Shown here: positions 43,332-52,923 of the stretch, piece by piece
How positions within the stretch are numbered: position 1 is the stretch's first letter
Layout of the letters: every line of letters begins with the position of its first letter
Source: Firm-04 sp045628085
Lineage (GTDB): Bacteria > Bacillota > Clostridia > Oscillospirales > Ruminococcaceae
Assembly: GCA_045628085.1 (NCBI GenBank)
Contig: JAZQOZ010000148.1
Span: 1-64,000, forward strand
Direction of reading: 5' to 3'
DNA: 64,000 bases
Translations under genes and position numbers: made by a program
Notes under the pieces: generated by a model
The model's database searches: none
Seen by the model: only the letters and a program-made list of their open reading frames with translations
What the model was told of the DNA's origin: nothing

Positions 43332-44297
43332 ATGGATATATCGGTCATAATCGGACAAATGGGAAAACTGTTTCTGATTCTCTGTCTTGGCTTTGCACTT
43401 GCCAGAATGGAACTGCTTGATCTTCATACAAAGCAAAAGCTGACGAAAATCCTTTTGTATGTCACAACGCCGCTTATGATGATCGACGCTTTCTACGATA
43501 GAATGCAAATGCTCGACACACAGCAGGCTGAATCATCTGTCTCAGTCGGGATGCTGTTTGTTTATTCCTTTGGTTTTTACATTCTGATGATCCTGCTTTC
43601 TCTGATCCTGACAGCGGTCATCCATCCGCCGGAATCAGACAAACGGCTTTATCTGTTCATGACGATCTTCGGAAATGTCGGATTCATGGGTTTTCCGATC
43701 GTTCAATCTGTTTTCGGAACTGAGGGATTGTTCTATGCGGCAATCGTCAACAGTGTATTCAATATTTTCGTCTATACATTTGGTGTCGTTTTAATGGGCG
43801 GAACAGATCAGACATCCGGTGATACTTTTGGAAAACGCATCCGTCAGATTCCGTGGAAAAAACTGCTGATGACGCCGGCGGTCATCGGAACCGCTGTCGG
43901 AATCATTATTTTTGTATTCCGCATTCCTCTGCCTGCAATCATTGCAGATACCTGCGGTACGCTCGGTGATATCACATCGCCGCTTGCCATGCTTGTTGTC
44001 GGCGCAAATCTCAGCGGTATGAAGCTGAAAGACGTTCTGAGCAATACACGCATGAATATTTATGTTCTTCTGCGTCAGATCGTATTACCGCTTATATTCT
44101 GGCTTGTCATACGTCTCTTTATCAAACATGAAGTCGTTGCGCCGACATTACTGCTGATGTCCTGTATGCCGGTTGCGAACACGACCGCACTTTTTGCCAC
44201 AGAATACAACGGAAACGAAAAACTCGCTTCACAGGGCATCTTTCTGACGACACTGTTCTCGCTGATCTCGTTTCCGCTGATTATATGGATCTGTTAA
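43332..44297 (+). CDS. AEC (auxin efflux carrier) family permease
   Basis: A 321-aa membrane protein with ten hydrophobic segments in two blocks of five, typical of the AEC family, whose bacterial members move malate, other organic acids or amino acids. Recognisable are LGFALARMELLDLHTKQKLTKILLYVTTPLMM, TIFGNVGFMGFPIVQSVFG and MSCMPVANTTALFATEYNGN. The strong AAAGGAG lies about 20 bases before ATG 43332, which is far; an earlier non-ATG start is possible but none is clear. Substrate unknown. Confidence 0.87.
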   Translation: MDISVIIGQMGKLFLILCLGFALARMELLDLHTKQKLTKILLYVTTPLMMIDAFYDRMQMLDTQQAESSVSVGMLFVYSFGFYILMILLSLILTAVIHPPESDKRLYLFMTIFGNVGFMGFPIVQSVFGTEGLFYAAIVNSVFNIFVYTFGVVLMGGTDQTSGDTFGKRIRQIPWKKLLMTPAVIGTAVGIIIFVFRIPLPAIIADTCGTLGDITSPLAMLVVGANLSGMKLKDVLSNTRMNIYVLLRQIVLPLIFWLVIRLFIKHEVVAPTLLLMSCMPVANTTALFATEYNGNEKLASQGIFLTTLFSLISFPLIIWIC

Positions 44298-44338
44298 TCA
44301 AGATGCAAATCAGACTGCGCCTTGTACGCCGGCACCTC

Positions 44339-45172
44339 TTACAGTTTCTTCAAGGGAATACAGATATAGCTTACCGTATCGGCAGGGTTTTCCGCAGGCG
44401 GCAGATAGAATTCCAGCGAATAATTCCCTGCTAAAGTATAACCTTGCAGCGACGGCAGCCATTCCGACCATATCTGTGTGTTGACCTTCTGCATACTGTC
44501 AGGCAGAACGCCTTTGCATGGAAACAGCGCCCACAGTCCGCCGGGAATCTGAAGTGTATCACAGCCTGACGGAATATCCTGCCACGGCTGATACAGGTCA
44601 GCGATCCAGTAGTCAAAGATTTTGCCGTCCATGTCCGAGCATACGCCGAACATTCCTTTTAATCCCTTCATGTCTGACATCCAGTCGTCCCAGAATTTCG
44701 GAACTTCCTTGTAACTTGTCTCGGCATGAAAACGTTTTTTGATACCGACAACGGTAAACGGCGCTTTCTCAACAATCTTGTAATCCAACATAGTACCGCC
44801 CTCCAATGTGATTTTTATATGCAGCGGAGCGAATGACCGCAGATTTGCACCTGTCTCTCTCGCCTGTGACGGGGTGATGCCATGAAAACGCTGAAAAGCC
44901 TTTGCAAAGCTGTCAGGAGAATCATAGCCGTACTTCGCGGCTATGTCGATCACCTTACAATCGGAAAAAGTGAGTTCTTGTGCTGCCATTGTCATACGGC
45001 GGGAACGGATATATTCTCCGACCGTCATACCGCACAGAGCGCCAAAGATCCGCTGATAGTAGAAAGGAGATAATGCGGCTATCTTTGCAATCTCCTCAAT
45101 ATTCAGCTCTTCCGACAGATTCTGTTCAATATGATCAATGGAAGCCTGAAACCCTTCGATCCAGTCTTTCAT
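44339..45172 (-). CDS. AraC-type regulator with GyrI-like effector domain
   Basis: A 277-aa transcription regulator. The N-terminal ~105 residues are an AraC DNA-binding domain with two helix-turn-helices (LNIEEIAKIAALSPFYYQRIFGALCGMTVGEYIRSRRM and CKVIDIAAKYGYDSPDSFAKAFQRFHGITPSQAR). The C-terminal ~155 residues are a GyrI-like/SOUL-type small-molecule binding domain (YKIVEKAPFTVVGIKKRF...LEFYLPPAENPADTVSYICIPLKK). This layout is typical of Rob/BltR-like multidrug-responsive activators. ATG 45172 follows GAGGTGG at 5 bases. Convergent with the AEC gene. Target genes unknown. Confidence 0.88.
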   Translation of the reverse strand: MKDWIEGFQASIDHIEQNLSEELNIEEIAKIAALSPFYYQRIFGALCGMTVGEYIRSRRMTMAAQELTFSDCKVIDIAAKYGYDSPDSFAKAFQRFHGITPSQARETGANLRSFAPLHIKITLEGGTMLDYKIVEKAPFTVVGIKKRFHAETSYKEVPKFWDDWMSDMKGLKGMFGVCSDMDGKIFDYWIADLYQPWQDIPSGCDTLQIPGGLWALFPCKGVLPDSMQKVNTQIWSEWLPSLQGYTLAGNYSLEFYLPPAENPADTVSYICIPLKKL

Positions 45173-45264
45173 AACAACCACCTCAATTCCGCTAAGTCTA
45201 TTTTATCACATTAAGACATTTTTGTCCCGACTTTTTCTGCTCACTTTGACGGGTACAGCTATGT

Positions 45265-45831
45265 TTATTTGCCCACACAATCTAATTTTGTGAGGGTTTC
45301 CTGTAATATCTCATTGCGCAGCTTTGTCAGCCATTCTGAATATGCGACCGTTTCAAAAGCGTATGTTTGATTCAGCGAATACTCATTCTCTGACCATGTA
45401 TCCAAAGGCGCTTCATTGTGCTGTATCAATGCTTCCAGCTTATCCAAAGCCTTATAAAGTTTCGCTTCGGCTGTCTGCTGTGCATTCATTTCGTCAAACA
45501 GCCTTGACAGTTCCGAACAGATCTCTTTCGGCATGGATTGCAGCCAACGGAGCAACAGGTTATCCTCGTGTGCCCTGTCTGAATCTGTTTTGAGAAAGGT
45601 CGGAATATCGCCGGTAAAGCACTCGCCCAGATCATGGATCACGCACATTGCGATTACCTTGTCTATGTCCGTTTCGGGGAATTCATGCCGCAAAAGCAAA
45701 GCCATGAATGCAAGCCGCCAACTATGTTCCGCAACGCTTTCTGTTCTGCGTTTGCTGGTTGTGCTGTGTCTTGGTGTGTCCTTCAATCGCTCTGCAATAT
45801 GCAGGATCTCCAGATATGTTTTTGCATCCAT
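45265..45831 (-). CDS. HD-domain phosphohydrolase
   Basis: A 188-aa HD-superfamily protein, similar in layout to YfbR-type 5'-deoxynucleotidases. The metal ligands are His in SVAEHSWRLAFMA, His-Asp in CVIHDLGECFTGDIP and Asp in LYKALDKLEALIQHN. It starts 4 bp after the rarA stop on the same strand, so it is probably co-translated. A role in nucleotide-pool cleansing beside a recombination factor is plausible but inferred. Confidence 0.85.
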   Translation of the reverse strand: MDAKTYLEILHIAERLKDTPRHSTTSKRRTESVAEHSWRLAFMALLLRHEFPETDIDKVIAMCVIHDLGECFTGDIPTFLKTDSDRAHEDNLLLRWLQSMPKEICSELSRLFDEMNAQQTAEAKLYKALDKLEALIQHNEAPLDTWSENEYSLNQTYAFETVAYSEWLTKLRNEILQETLTKLDCVGK

Positions 45832-45835
45832 AATA

Positions 45836-47101
45836 TCAGCCCTGCTTTTTTATTTTTTCCCAGTAGGCTTTTGCAGAAAGTTCCGCTTTATTCTCACCGT
45901 ACTGGTAATAAACACGTTTTTTGAGCGTATCCGGAAGATATTGCTGTTGTACCCAGTGATTCGGATAATCATGCGGATAAAGGTAGTGCTGTCCCTTATT
46001 CTTCACATCTGCACCATCCAGATGCACATTCTGCAATGCACGGGGAAAGTCGCCGGAAAATCCGGCACGAATATCTGCCGCAGCAGCGTCTACCGCAAGA
46101 TAGGCGCTGTTTGATTTTGGCGCTGTTGCAAGGAGAATGACCGCATTTGCAAGCGGCAGCCGTGCTTCCGGCATTCCAAGCTGTAAAGCGGTATCGACCG
46201 CCGCTTTGACAATCGGAATCGCCATCGGATATGCAAGACCGATATCTTCCGACGCAATACAAAGCAGACGGCGGCAAAGCGGCAGCAAATCCCCTGCTTC
46301 CATAAGCCGCGCCGCATAGTGGATCGCAGCATTTTCATCCGAACCGCGAATGGATTTATGAAGCGCCGACAGCAGATCATAATGCTGATCGCCGTCGCGG
46401 TCATACCGCATATTGCTCCGCTGTGTCAGTGCCTTGACAGTATCCAGATGGATCGTCAGTTCAGGCTGTGAATGATCTGACGCTAACACGGACAATTCAA
46501 CTGTATTGATCGCTTTTCGCACATCACCGCCGCAGCCTGCCGCAATATAGGATACAACTTCCGGCGAATAATGGATCGCACTCCCCTGCTCCCCTGCCAG
46601 AAAACGATATGCCCGTTCGACCGCCGGACACATCTGTTCCTGTGTCACGGGCTTGAATTCAAATACGGTTGAACGGCTGATAATCGCGTTAAACACAGCA
46701 AAATACGGATTCTCTGTTGTAGATGCGATCAATGTCACACTGCCGTTTTCGATATACTCAAGCAAACTCTGCTGCTGCTTTTTATTCAAATACTGGATCT
46801 CATCCAAATAAAGCAGAACACCGTTTGACGCAAACAACGAATTGCTTTCCTGAAGGATCTCGCGGATATCTCCGACCGAAGCCGTTGTTCCGTTGAGCTT
46901 ATGCAGCGACATATCCGTTCGATCAGCGATCATCCGCGCAAGCGTCGTTTTTCCGACACCGGAAGGTCCATAGAAGATCATATTCGAAACCTGACCGGAT
47001 TCAATGATCCGGCGCATTGGCATTCCTGAACCAAATAGATGCGGCTGTCCGACCATATCATCAATAGTCTGCGGTCGAAGTCGCTCAGCAAGTGGGATCA
47101 T
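45836..47101 (-). CDS. rarA: Replication-associated recombination protein A
   Basis: AAA+ clamp-loader-like ATPase (MgsA/RarA) acting at stalled replication forks. PLAERLRPQTIDDMVGQPHLFG opens the protein; Walker A is FYGPSGVGKTTLAR, Walker B is LLYLDEIQYLNK and sensor 1 is LIASTTENP. The C-terminal half forms the tetramerisation domain (LHKSIRGSDENAAIHYAARLMEAGD, YPHDYPNHWVQQQYLPD). ATG 47101 is preferred over 47113 because GGAGG lies 5 bases before it. 421 aa. Followed by an HD hydrolase gene. Confidence 0.95.
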   Translation of the reverse strand: MIPLAERLRPQTIDDMVGQPHLFGSGMPMRRIIESGQVSNMIFYGPSGVGKTTLARMIADRTDMSLHKLNGTTASVGDIREILQESNSLFASNGVLLYLDEIQYLNKKQQQSLLEYIENGSVTLIASTTENPYFAVFNAIISRSTVFEFKPVTQEQMCPAVERAYRFLAGEQGSAIHYSPEVVSYIAAGCGGDVRKAINTVELSVLASDHSQPELTIHLDTVKALTQRSNMRYDRDGDQHYDLLSALHKSIRGSDENAAIHYAARLMEAGDLLPLCRRLLCIASEDIGLAYPMAIPIVKAAVDTALQLGMPEARLPLANAVILLATAPKSNSAYLAVDAAAADIRAGFSGDFPRALQNVHLDGADVKNKGQHYLYPHDYPNHWVQQQYLPDTLKKRVYYQYGENKAELSAKAYWEKIKKQG

Positions 47102-47114
47102 AACAGCCTCCATT

Positions 47115-47152
47115 CAGAAAATCAGCGGTGCACCGTGACTGATGCACCGCTG
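47115..47152 (-). terminator. Terminator of the GH9 gene
   Basis: On the minus strand a perfect 10-bp GC-rich stem (47143-47152 with 47123-47132) is followed by ATTTTCTG. It lies between the GH9 stop and rarA. Confidence 0.7.
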
Positions 47153-47158
47153 TTCTCA

Positions 47159-49897
47159 TTATTTTGTACCAAGCACTGAAATATCAATGATTCTGGCAAC
47201 GTACTGCAAAATTCTGATAATATCATCACTGCTCACAGTGCCGTCTTTCTTGCAGTCGGCATTCAGCAAGCCCTGAGCCGAAACATTTGCATCAGCATCT
47301 TCTGCGATCAAACGAGCAAGCAGAACAGCATCAGAAACGTCAACGGTCTTGTCACAGTTAACATCGCCATAGAAGACAGAAGGATCATCCTTCGGATCTG
47401 TCGTTTTGCCCGGATTATCTGTGCCGCCGTTCAGACCGGGAGCACCTTCAGGCGGAGTACCCCAGACAAGATCACCGTCAACATACAATGTAATATTATC
47501 GAATTCAACCGGGCACTCATTCAAAGATTTGCCTTCGCCTTCTTCAGTGACCATGCCTTCGCGGCTATAGTCATTGGTCGGATCCCAGATGAAATCGTAT
47601 TCATCATTCGGGGTTTCGTCAACGAGTGCAAACTGGCAATCCATCGCGCCGTAATACTTATATCCGGTCCATGTCAGTTCCAGATAGCAGTCGCCCTTGT
47701 CATTGTACTGGACAAGCTCTGTTTCAACATTATACTCGTTATGGGACTGTGCAGCCATTTTGTCATACTGCATATCGACCTTGACATCCTCGATCGTCTG
47801 TCCCTGCTCGAACAGTTCAGCGATATTGAAATAGTATCTTGCCTTTGCTTCCTGCAAATAACGCGGCGGCAAAAGGGTTTCGTTCGTGAACGAGATCAGA
47901 ACCTGTGTCTGTCTGTTGCTTTCCTGACCGACAGCAGCCTTTACAACAAACTCACGGATCTCCTCAGCGGTTTTATAGCTGGATTCCGGAGGCGGGAAAT
48001 TCTCCTCACTCTGCATATCGTCAGTACCGTAGAAGTAGTAAAGACCTGCGCAGGCACCGACAACAGCGGCATTATAGTCAACAGCAACTTCGTTGTAAAC
48101 GTAGTCTTTTGTAATGTCACGGTGCCAGTCACCGGCATCCGGACCGCCGACCAGAGCGCCCCAGAGAATATGGACCTGTGTGGGCGGATTGTCCATGTTC
48201 TGATCCTTGGAACCGTGTGCTGCTCTGTGGTGCGGATGCGAAGCCGCAGTATCAGACCAGCCAACGATATACGGACGGTTCATCGGGTTCTTACCCATGA
48301 TGTATTCCATCTGTTCCTCAGACCACTTTGCAAAACGCATCGGATCTTCGTTCTTTTCGTTGTTGAGTGCTTCCTTTGCATAAACAAGGCAGCAAAGCTC
48401 AGCAGCAGTGTTGTAACGGCAGGAGCCGTATTCATTCAGCATAGAGAATCCGGCAGGTGTCTTTTTCAGGAAATCAGTTGCTTCCGGTTTTGCAGGCTGA
48501 GTATCCCAAACAAATTCCTTGTTCCAGATCGTATCAACAAGGCCCGGATCAAGATGCGTGATACCAGACCAGAATTCGCAGTTCCAACGGAAAATGTACC
48601 AGTCACGCTCGGTATTGGTAACCGGTGCGAGCTTTGCAAACACGCCGCCCCAGACAGTATCCCAGCAGTGAACCCAGATATTATTCCAGCAGTTATTGGT
48701 ATCTGCGATAATACGGCTCATGTAACCGACATACGGGTGACCGTCGTTTTCGTTGGTGACAGATTCATCAACAGCAATGATCGGAGTGATATACTTTTCG
48801 TAGGATTCTTCGTTACGGACAGAAATATCGCCGTCACAATCGCAGTAATAAAGCCATACCGCTGCCCATGCGAGTTCGTCATAGTCATAGCTGGAGGTAT
48901 AGAAACCGCCGTCATAACCGAGAGACAGAACATGAGAAACATCGCCTTCCTCATTTTCATGAGAAGCAACAGCCATTTCATAGAGGTCTTTTGCACCCTT
49001 CAGGCACTGTTTTGCATAATCAGGCTCGGTATCCTTAAAGTTCAGATAGTTGACTGCAAGTGCAGCCGCAGCACCGGCACACATATCCGATGCACGGGAA
49101 TCTGTCTGCTTTGCCTTGGATTTTGCAGCATTCGATTCCGGATCAACGGTGGAAGAACTGCCGCCGGCAAAGACATTTGTTTCGGTTGCAAGATATGCAG
49201 GACGTGCAAAATCGAGCAGATGCTCACCCTGCAAGTCAGGACACAGCCAATAGTTGTGGTCGATATTACCCTCACCGACCTGATAAACATACGCAAGAAG
49301 TTTACCGTCTTTGTCGTAATAGAGTGCTTTCAGATAGAAATCGCAGAAAGCGTGAAGAATATCCTCCATGTGTTCTGCATTTCCGGTTTTTTCGTATGCT
49401 TCACGGAATTCATAATAGCCCCAGCCAAGTGTTGAAGCAGCGTAAGAACCGGGCAGACCGAATTTTACGTGGTCGCCGGCATCATGCATACCGCCCTCGC
49501 AGTCCAGACAGCCGTCGCCGTCCGGATCAAGTTCCTCGCGGTGTTCCTCGATCCACGAATCCGGCAGATTGATGCCCTTGTAATCTTCACCATACTGTTT
49601 CAGCGGAATATGCTCGTCCTCCATGTGGCAGTCGGCACGCCATTCCAGTCTGCCGGTACGCTTACCGCATTTATTTGCATCATAAAAATGCAGCGTGTAC
49701 TGAAGACCTTTTGCAAAATCCACCTCAACATCATCATACGAGAAGCTGTCAGGATCAGGGAATTTCTTATCAGCATCATCAACTGTTCCCGGATCCTCAC
49801 CTGCTGACGCGAAGGCAGGCAGTGCGCAGGTTCCGAGCATCATTGCTGAAAGGCAGATGCAGAGACCCGACTTGAGAAAACGCAATGTTGGCTTCAT
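47159..49897 (-). CDS. Cellulosomal GH9 endoglucanase with CBM3 and dockerin
   Basis: A 912-aa secreted cellulase. A signal peptide ends near ALPAFASA (residue 31). The GH9 domain runs to about residue 640: CEGGMHDAGDHVKFGLPGSY carries Asp139 and the catalytic-base Asp142, HPHHRAAHGS is the conserved His block, and NEVAVDYNAAVVGACAGLYYF the catalytic Glu region. A CBM3c-like domain follows (about 660-815, FVVKAAVGQESNRQTQVLISFTNET). A Gly/Asp/Lys-rich linker then leads to a type I dockerin with duplicated calcium loops (YGDVNCDKTVDVSDAVLLARLI and LNADCKKDGTVSSDDIIRILQYV). This is the processive endoglucanase layout. GGAGGG precedes ATG 49897. It implies a scaffoldin elsewhere. Confidence 0.95.
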   Translation of the reverse strand: MKPTLRFLKSGLCICLSAMMLGTCALPAFASAGEDPGTVDDADKKFPDPDSFSYDDVEVDFAKGLQYTLHFYDANKCGKRTGRLEWRADCHMEDEHIPLKQYGEDYKGINLPDSWIEEHREELDPDGDGCLDCEGGMHDAGDHVKFGLPGSYAASTLGWGYYEFREAYEKTGNAEHMEDILHAFCDFYLKALYYDKDGKLLAYVYQVGEGNIDHNYWLCPDLQGEHLLDFARPAYLATETNVFAGGSSSTVDPESNAAKSKAKQTDSRASDMCAGAAAALAVNYLNFKDTEPDYAKQCLKGAKDLYEMAVASHENEEGDVSHVLSLGYDGGFYTSSYDYDELAWAAVWLYYCDCDGDISVRNEESYEKYITPIIAVDESVTNENDGHPYVGYMSRIIADTNNCWNNIWVHCWDTVWGGVFAKLAPVTNTERDWYIFRWNCEFWSGITHLDPGLVDTIWNKEFVWDTQPAKPEATDFLKKTPAGFSMLNEYGSCRYNTAAELCCLVYAKEALNNEKNEDPMRFAKWSEEQMEYIMGKNPMNRPYIVGWSDTAASHPHHRAAHGSKDQNMDNPPTQVHILWGALVGGPDAGDWHRDITKDYVYNEVAVDYNAAVVGACAGLYYFYGTDDMQSEENFPPPESSYKTAEEIREFVVKAAVGQESNRQTQVLISFTNETLLPPRYLQEAKARYYFNIAELFEQGQTIEDVKVDMQYDKMAAQSHNEYNVETELVQYNDKGDCYLELTWTGYKYYGAMDCQFALVDETPNDEYDFIWDPTNDYSREGMVTEEGEGKSLNECPVEFDNITLYVDGDLVWGTPPEGAPGLNGGTDNPGKTTDPKDDPSVFYGDVNCDKTVDVSDAVLLARLIAEDADANVSAQGLLNADCKKDGTVSSDDIIRILQYVARIIDISVLGTK

Positions 49898-50040
49898 GTA
49901 AACCCTCCTCTTTCGATACCAGAAAATTAGTTACCCCTCAGATCATTGACACAAAACAAAATTGCATATTTTCAGAGCCTTTCTGCACCAATGCAGCTAT
50001 ATCTTTCAGCATAAATGCAGAAGGCCCTTTTTCTATTCGA

Positions 50041-52788
50041 TTACTGCTCGTTCATGCCGCAGCAGAACTTGTATTTCTTGCCGCTGCCGCAGGGACACGG
50101 TTCATTCGGACGAACCTTTTTCTTGGATACAGCCTGACGGGTAAAGCTGCCGTCACCTGCTCCGGAATTCGGTGCATCCGGCTTTGCGACCTGTTCACGC
50201 TCCGGTGCTTTGTTTTCTGCAAGTTTGATCGTCAGCAATACGCGGACAGTATCCTCACGGATCGCATCGACCATTGCATCAAACATTTCAAAGCCTTCAT
50301 AGCGATATTCAACGACCGGATTCTTCTGTGCGTAGCCGCGCAGTCCCATACCGCGCTTCAGTTCGTCCATATCGTCGATATGAGCCATCCACTTTGTATC
50401 AACGACCTTGAGCAGGACAACGCGCTCAAGCTCACGCAGTTCATCACGGCCGATCGTATTTTCACGCATCTGATAGACAGCAAGTGTACGGTCTGTCAGC
50501 ATCTTGACAATATCATCGCGTTCAGTCTGATTGATCTTGTCATCATCCCACTCGAAATCTTCCGGTACGGTGATCCAGTCCATGAAATATTCGCGCAGAC
50601 CGACAAGATTCCAGTTTGCCTTATCGCTCTCATCGGCAAGATAAGTCGAAACAGTCGAACGAATCAGTTCCTTGATCATGTCAACGATATAAGCATGAAG
50701 ATCCTGTCCGTCAAGCACCTGTGAACGCTGACCGTAGATGATCTCTCTCTGCGTATTCATAACATCATCGTAGTTCAGAACATTTTTACGGGTAGCAAAA
50801 TGCATACCCTCGACCTTTTTCTGACAGGATTCAATGACGCTGGACATCATCTTGCTCTCGATCGGAACATCCTCATCGACTTTCAGACGCGCCATCATGT
50901 TCTCCAGACGATCACCTGCGAAAATACGCATCAGATCATCTTCAACCGAAAGGAAGAAACGGCTTTCGCCCTCGTCGCCCTGACGGCCGGAACGACCGCG
51001 GAGCTGGTTGTCGATACGTCTGGATTCATGACGCTCTGTGCCAAGAATGTAAAGACCGCCGGCAGCCTTTACATCAACTGCCTTTTCCTTTACTTCTTCA
51101 TTGAATTTATCATAGAGGGAACGATAAACCTCACGGGCTGCAAGAATCTCCTCATCTGAGGTATCTGCAAAACCGACAGCCTCCGTAATGATCTCCTCGG
51201 GAATTTCGCGCTTGCGCATTTCGGCTTTTGCAAGGAATTCCGCATTACCGCCGAGCATGATATCCGTACCACGGCCTGCCATATTCGTTGCGATGGTAAC
51301 AGCACCGAGCTTACCTGCCTGCGCAACAATTTCAGCTTCCTTCGCGTGATACTTTGCGTTCAGCACCTCATGCTTGATGCCGCGGCGCTTCAGCATATCA
51401 GACAGCTTTTCGGATTTGTCGATCGAAACAGTACCGACCAGAACCGGCTGTCCCTTATCATGGCACTCAATGATCTGATTGATGATTGCAGAATATTTTG
51501 CCTTTTCGGTACGGAAAATCAGATCCGGCTGATCCTTACGGATAACAGGTCTGTTTGTCGGGATCGAAATGACATCGAGTTTATAGATCTCGCGGAATTC
51601 ATCTTCTTCCGTCATAGCCGTACCGGTCATACCGGAAAGCTTCTTATACAGACGGAAATAGTTCTGGAATGTAACGGTTGCAAGCGTTTTGGATTCATGC
51701 TTGACCTTTACGCCTTCCTTTGCTTCGATCGCCTGATGCAGACCGTCGTTATAACGTCTGCCCATCATCATACGTCCGGTATTTTCGTCAACAATAATGA
51801 TCTCATCATCCTTGACGACATAATCCGTATCCAGATGCATGATTCCGTGTGCCTTGATCGCCTGATTGATATGATGCAGAAGTGTCATATTCTCCATATC
51901 CATCAGGTTTTCAACATGGAAATAGCTCTCTGCTTTTTTCACGCCTCTGCGGGTGATCGTTGCAGTTTTTGCTTTTTCGTCGATGATATAATCGGCATCC
52001 TCAAATGCTTCATCCTGATCTTCCTTGTCATCGGTCTCGACAACCGTGATCGGCGTAAGGGTGCGGGCAAAGCGGTCTGCCTGCTCATACATATCAGTAG
52101 ACTTCTCACCGCGGCCGGAAATGATCAGCGGCGTTCTTGCTTCGTCAATCAGAATGGAGTCCACCTCGTCAACGATCGCAAAATTCGGCGCTCTCTGAAC
52201 ACGGTCTTTCTTGTAAATGACCATGTTGTCACGCAGATAATCGAAGCCCATCTCGTTATTGGTGCCGTATGTAACATCACAGTCATAGGCAGCGCGGCGT
52301 TCATCATTATTCAAATCGTGGATAATGCAGCCGACTGTCAGGCCGAGAAAACGCAGCACCTTACCCATTTCATCAGACTGTGTTTTTGCCAGATAGTCAT
52401 TAACGGTAACAACATGAACGCCGTTGCCGGACAGACCGTTCAGATAGGACGCAACACAGGCAACCAGCGTTTTACCTTCACCGGTACGCATTTCTGCGAT
52501 TCTGCCCTGATGCAGCACGATCGCACCAATGATCTGCACAGGAAACGGTTTTTTGCCGAGAATACGATCTGCCGCTTCACGAACAGTCGCAAGTGCTTCC
52601 ACCATAATGTCATCGAGTGTTTCGCCGTTTGCGAGACGCTCACGGAATTCCGTTGTTTTCGCTTTCAGCGAAGCATCTGAAAGTCCTTTGTACTCCTCGT
52701 CCAGATCAAGCACTTTATTCTTGATCGGCTCAATTTTTCTAAGTTCTTTTTCACTGTAGGATCCGAAGATCCTGTCAATAAAGCTCAT
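50041..52788 (-). CDS. secA: Preprotein translocase ATPase SecA
   Basis: Motor that drives unfolded preproteins through SecYEG. The 915-aa protein has MRTGEGKTLVACVASYLNGL (Walker A), VDEVDSILIDEARTPLIISG (DEAD-like), MTGTA, VLVGTVSIDKSEKLS, TNMAGRGTDI and NQLRGRSGRQGD. The C-terminus carries the zinc-binding SEC-C motif CPCGSGKKYKFCCG. ATG 52788 is chosen because AAAGGCGG lies just upstream and MSFIDRIFGSYSEKELRKIEP is the usual SecA N-terminus; 23 extra codons in frame are not supported. Confidence 0.97.
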   Translation of the reverse strand: MSFIDRIFGSYSEKELRKIEPIKNKVLDLDEEYKGLSDASLKAKTTEFRERLANGETLDDIMVEALATVREAADRILGKKPFPVQIIGAIVLHQGRIAEMRTGEGKTLVACVASYLNGLSGNGVHVVTVNDYLAKTQSDEMGKVLRFLGLTVGCIIHDLNNDERRAAYDCDVTYGTNNEMGFDYLRDNMVIYKKDRVQRAPNFAIVDEVDSILIDEARTPLIISGRGEKSTDMYEQADRFARTLTPITVVETDDKEDQDEAFEDADYIIDEKAKTATITRRGVKKAESYFHVENLMDMENMTLLHHINQAIKAHGIMHLDTDYVVKDDEIIIVDENTGRMMMGRRYNDGLHQAIEAKEGVKVKHESKTLATVTFQNYFRLYKKLSGMTGTAMTEEDEFREIYKLDVISIPTNRPVIRKDQPDLIFRTEKAKYSAIINQIIECHDKGQPVLVGTVSIDKSEKLSDMLKRRGIKHEVLNAKYHAKEAEIVAQAGKLGAVTIATNMAGRGTDIMLGGNAEFLAKAEMRKREIPEEIITEAVGFADTSDEEILAAREVYRSLYDKFNEEVKEKAVDVKAAGGLYILGTERHESRRIDNQLRGRSGRQGDEGESRFFLSVEDDLMRIFAGDRLENMMARLKVDEDVPIESKMMSSVIESCQKKVEGMHFATRKNVLNYDDVMNTQREIIYGQRSQVLDGQDLHAYIVDMIKELIRSTVSTYLADESDKANWNLVGLREYFMDWITVPEDFEWDDDKINQTERDDIVKMLTDRTLAVYQMRENTIGRDELRELERVVLLKVVDTKWMAHIDDMDELKRGMGLRGYAQKNPVVEYRYEGFEMFDAMVDAIREDTVRVLLTIKLAENKAPEREQVAKPDAPNSGAGDGSFTRQAVSKKKVRPNEPCPCGSGKKYKFCCGMNEQ

Positions 52789-52865
52789 TGAATAACCGCC
52801 TTTACACATAATCCGGAAACAGCACGCAGGCATACTCCCCCCGTTGTTGTATTCCATACATAATT

Positions 52866-52894
52866 AGTTTACTATATATTTTGTCATTTGTCAA
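52866..52894 (-). promoter_or_regulatory. Probable promoter of secA
   Basis: On the minus strand a perfect TTGACA (52889-52894), 17 bp and TAAACT (52866-52871) lie about 80 bp before the secA start. The -10 box is weaker. Confidence 0.5.
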
Positions 52895-52923
52895 TAGGCA
52901 GAGCCAAATTTTCACATTTCAGC

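Noticed and set aside
47741..49435. 564-codon open frame on the plus strand
   Set aside because: It is antisense to the GH9 domain, has no ribosome binding site and its translation shows no domain; the GH9 frame is clearly the coding one.
51346..52680. 444-codon open frame antisense to secA
   Set aside because: Shadow of secA; no start signal and no domain.
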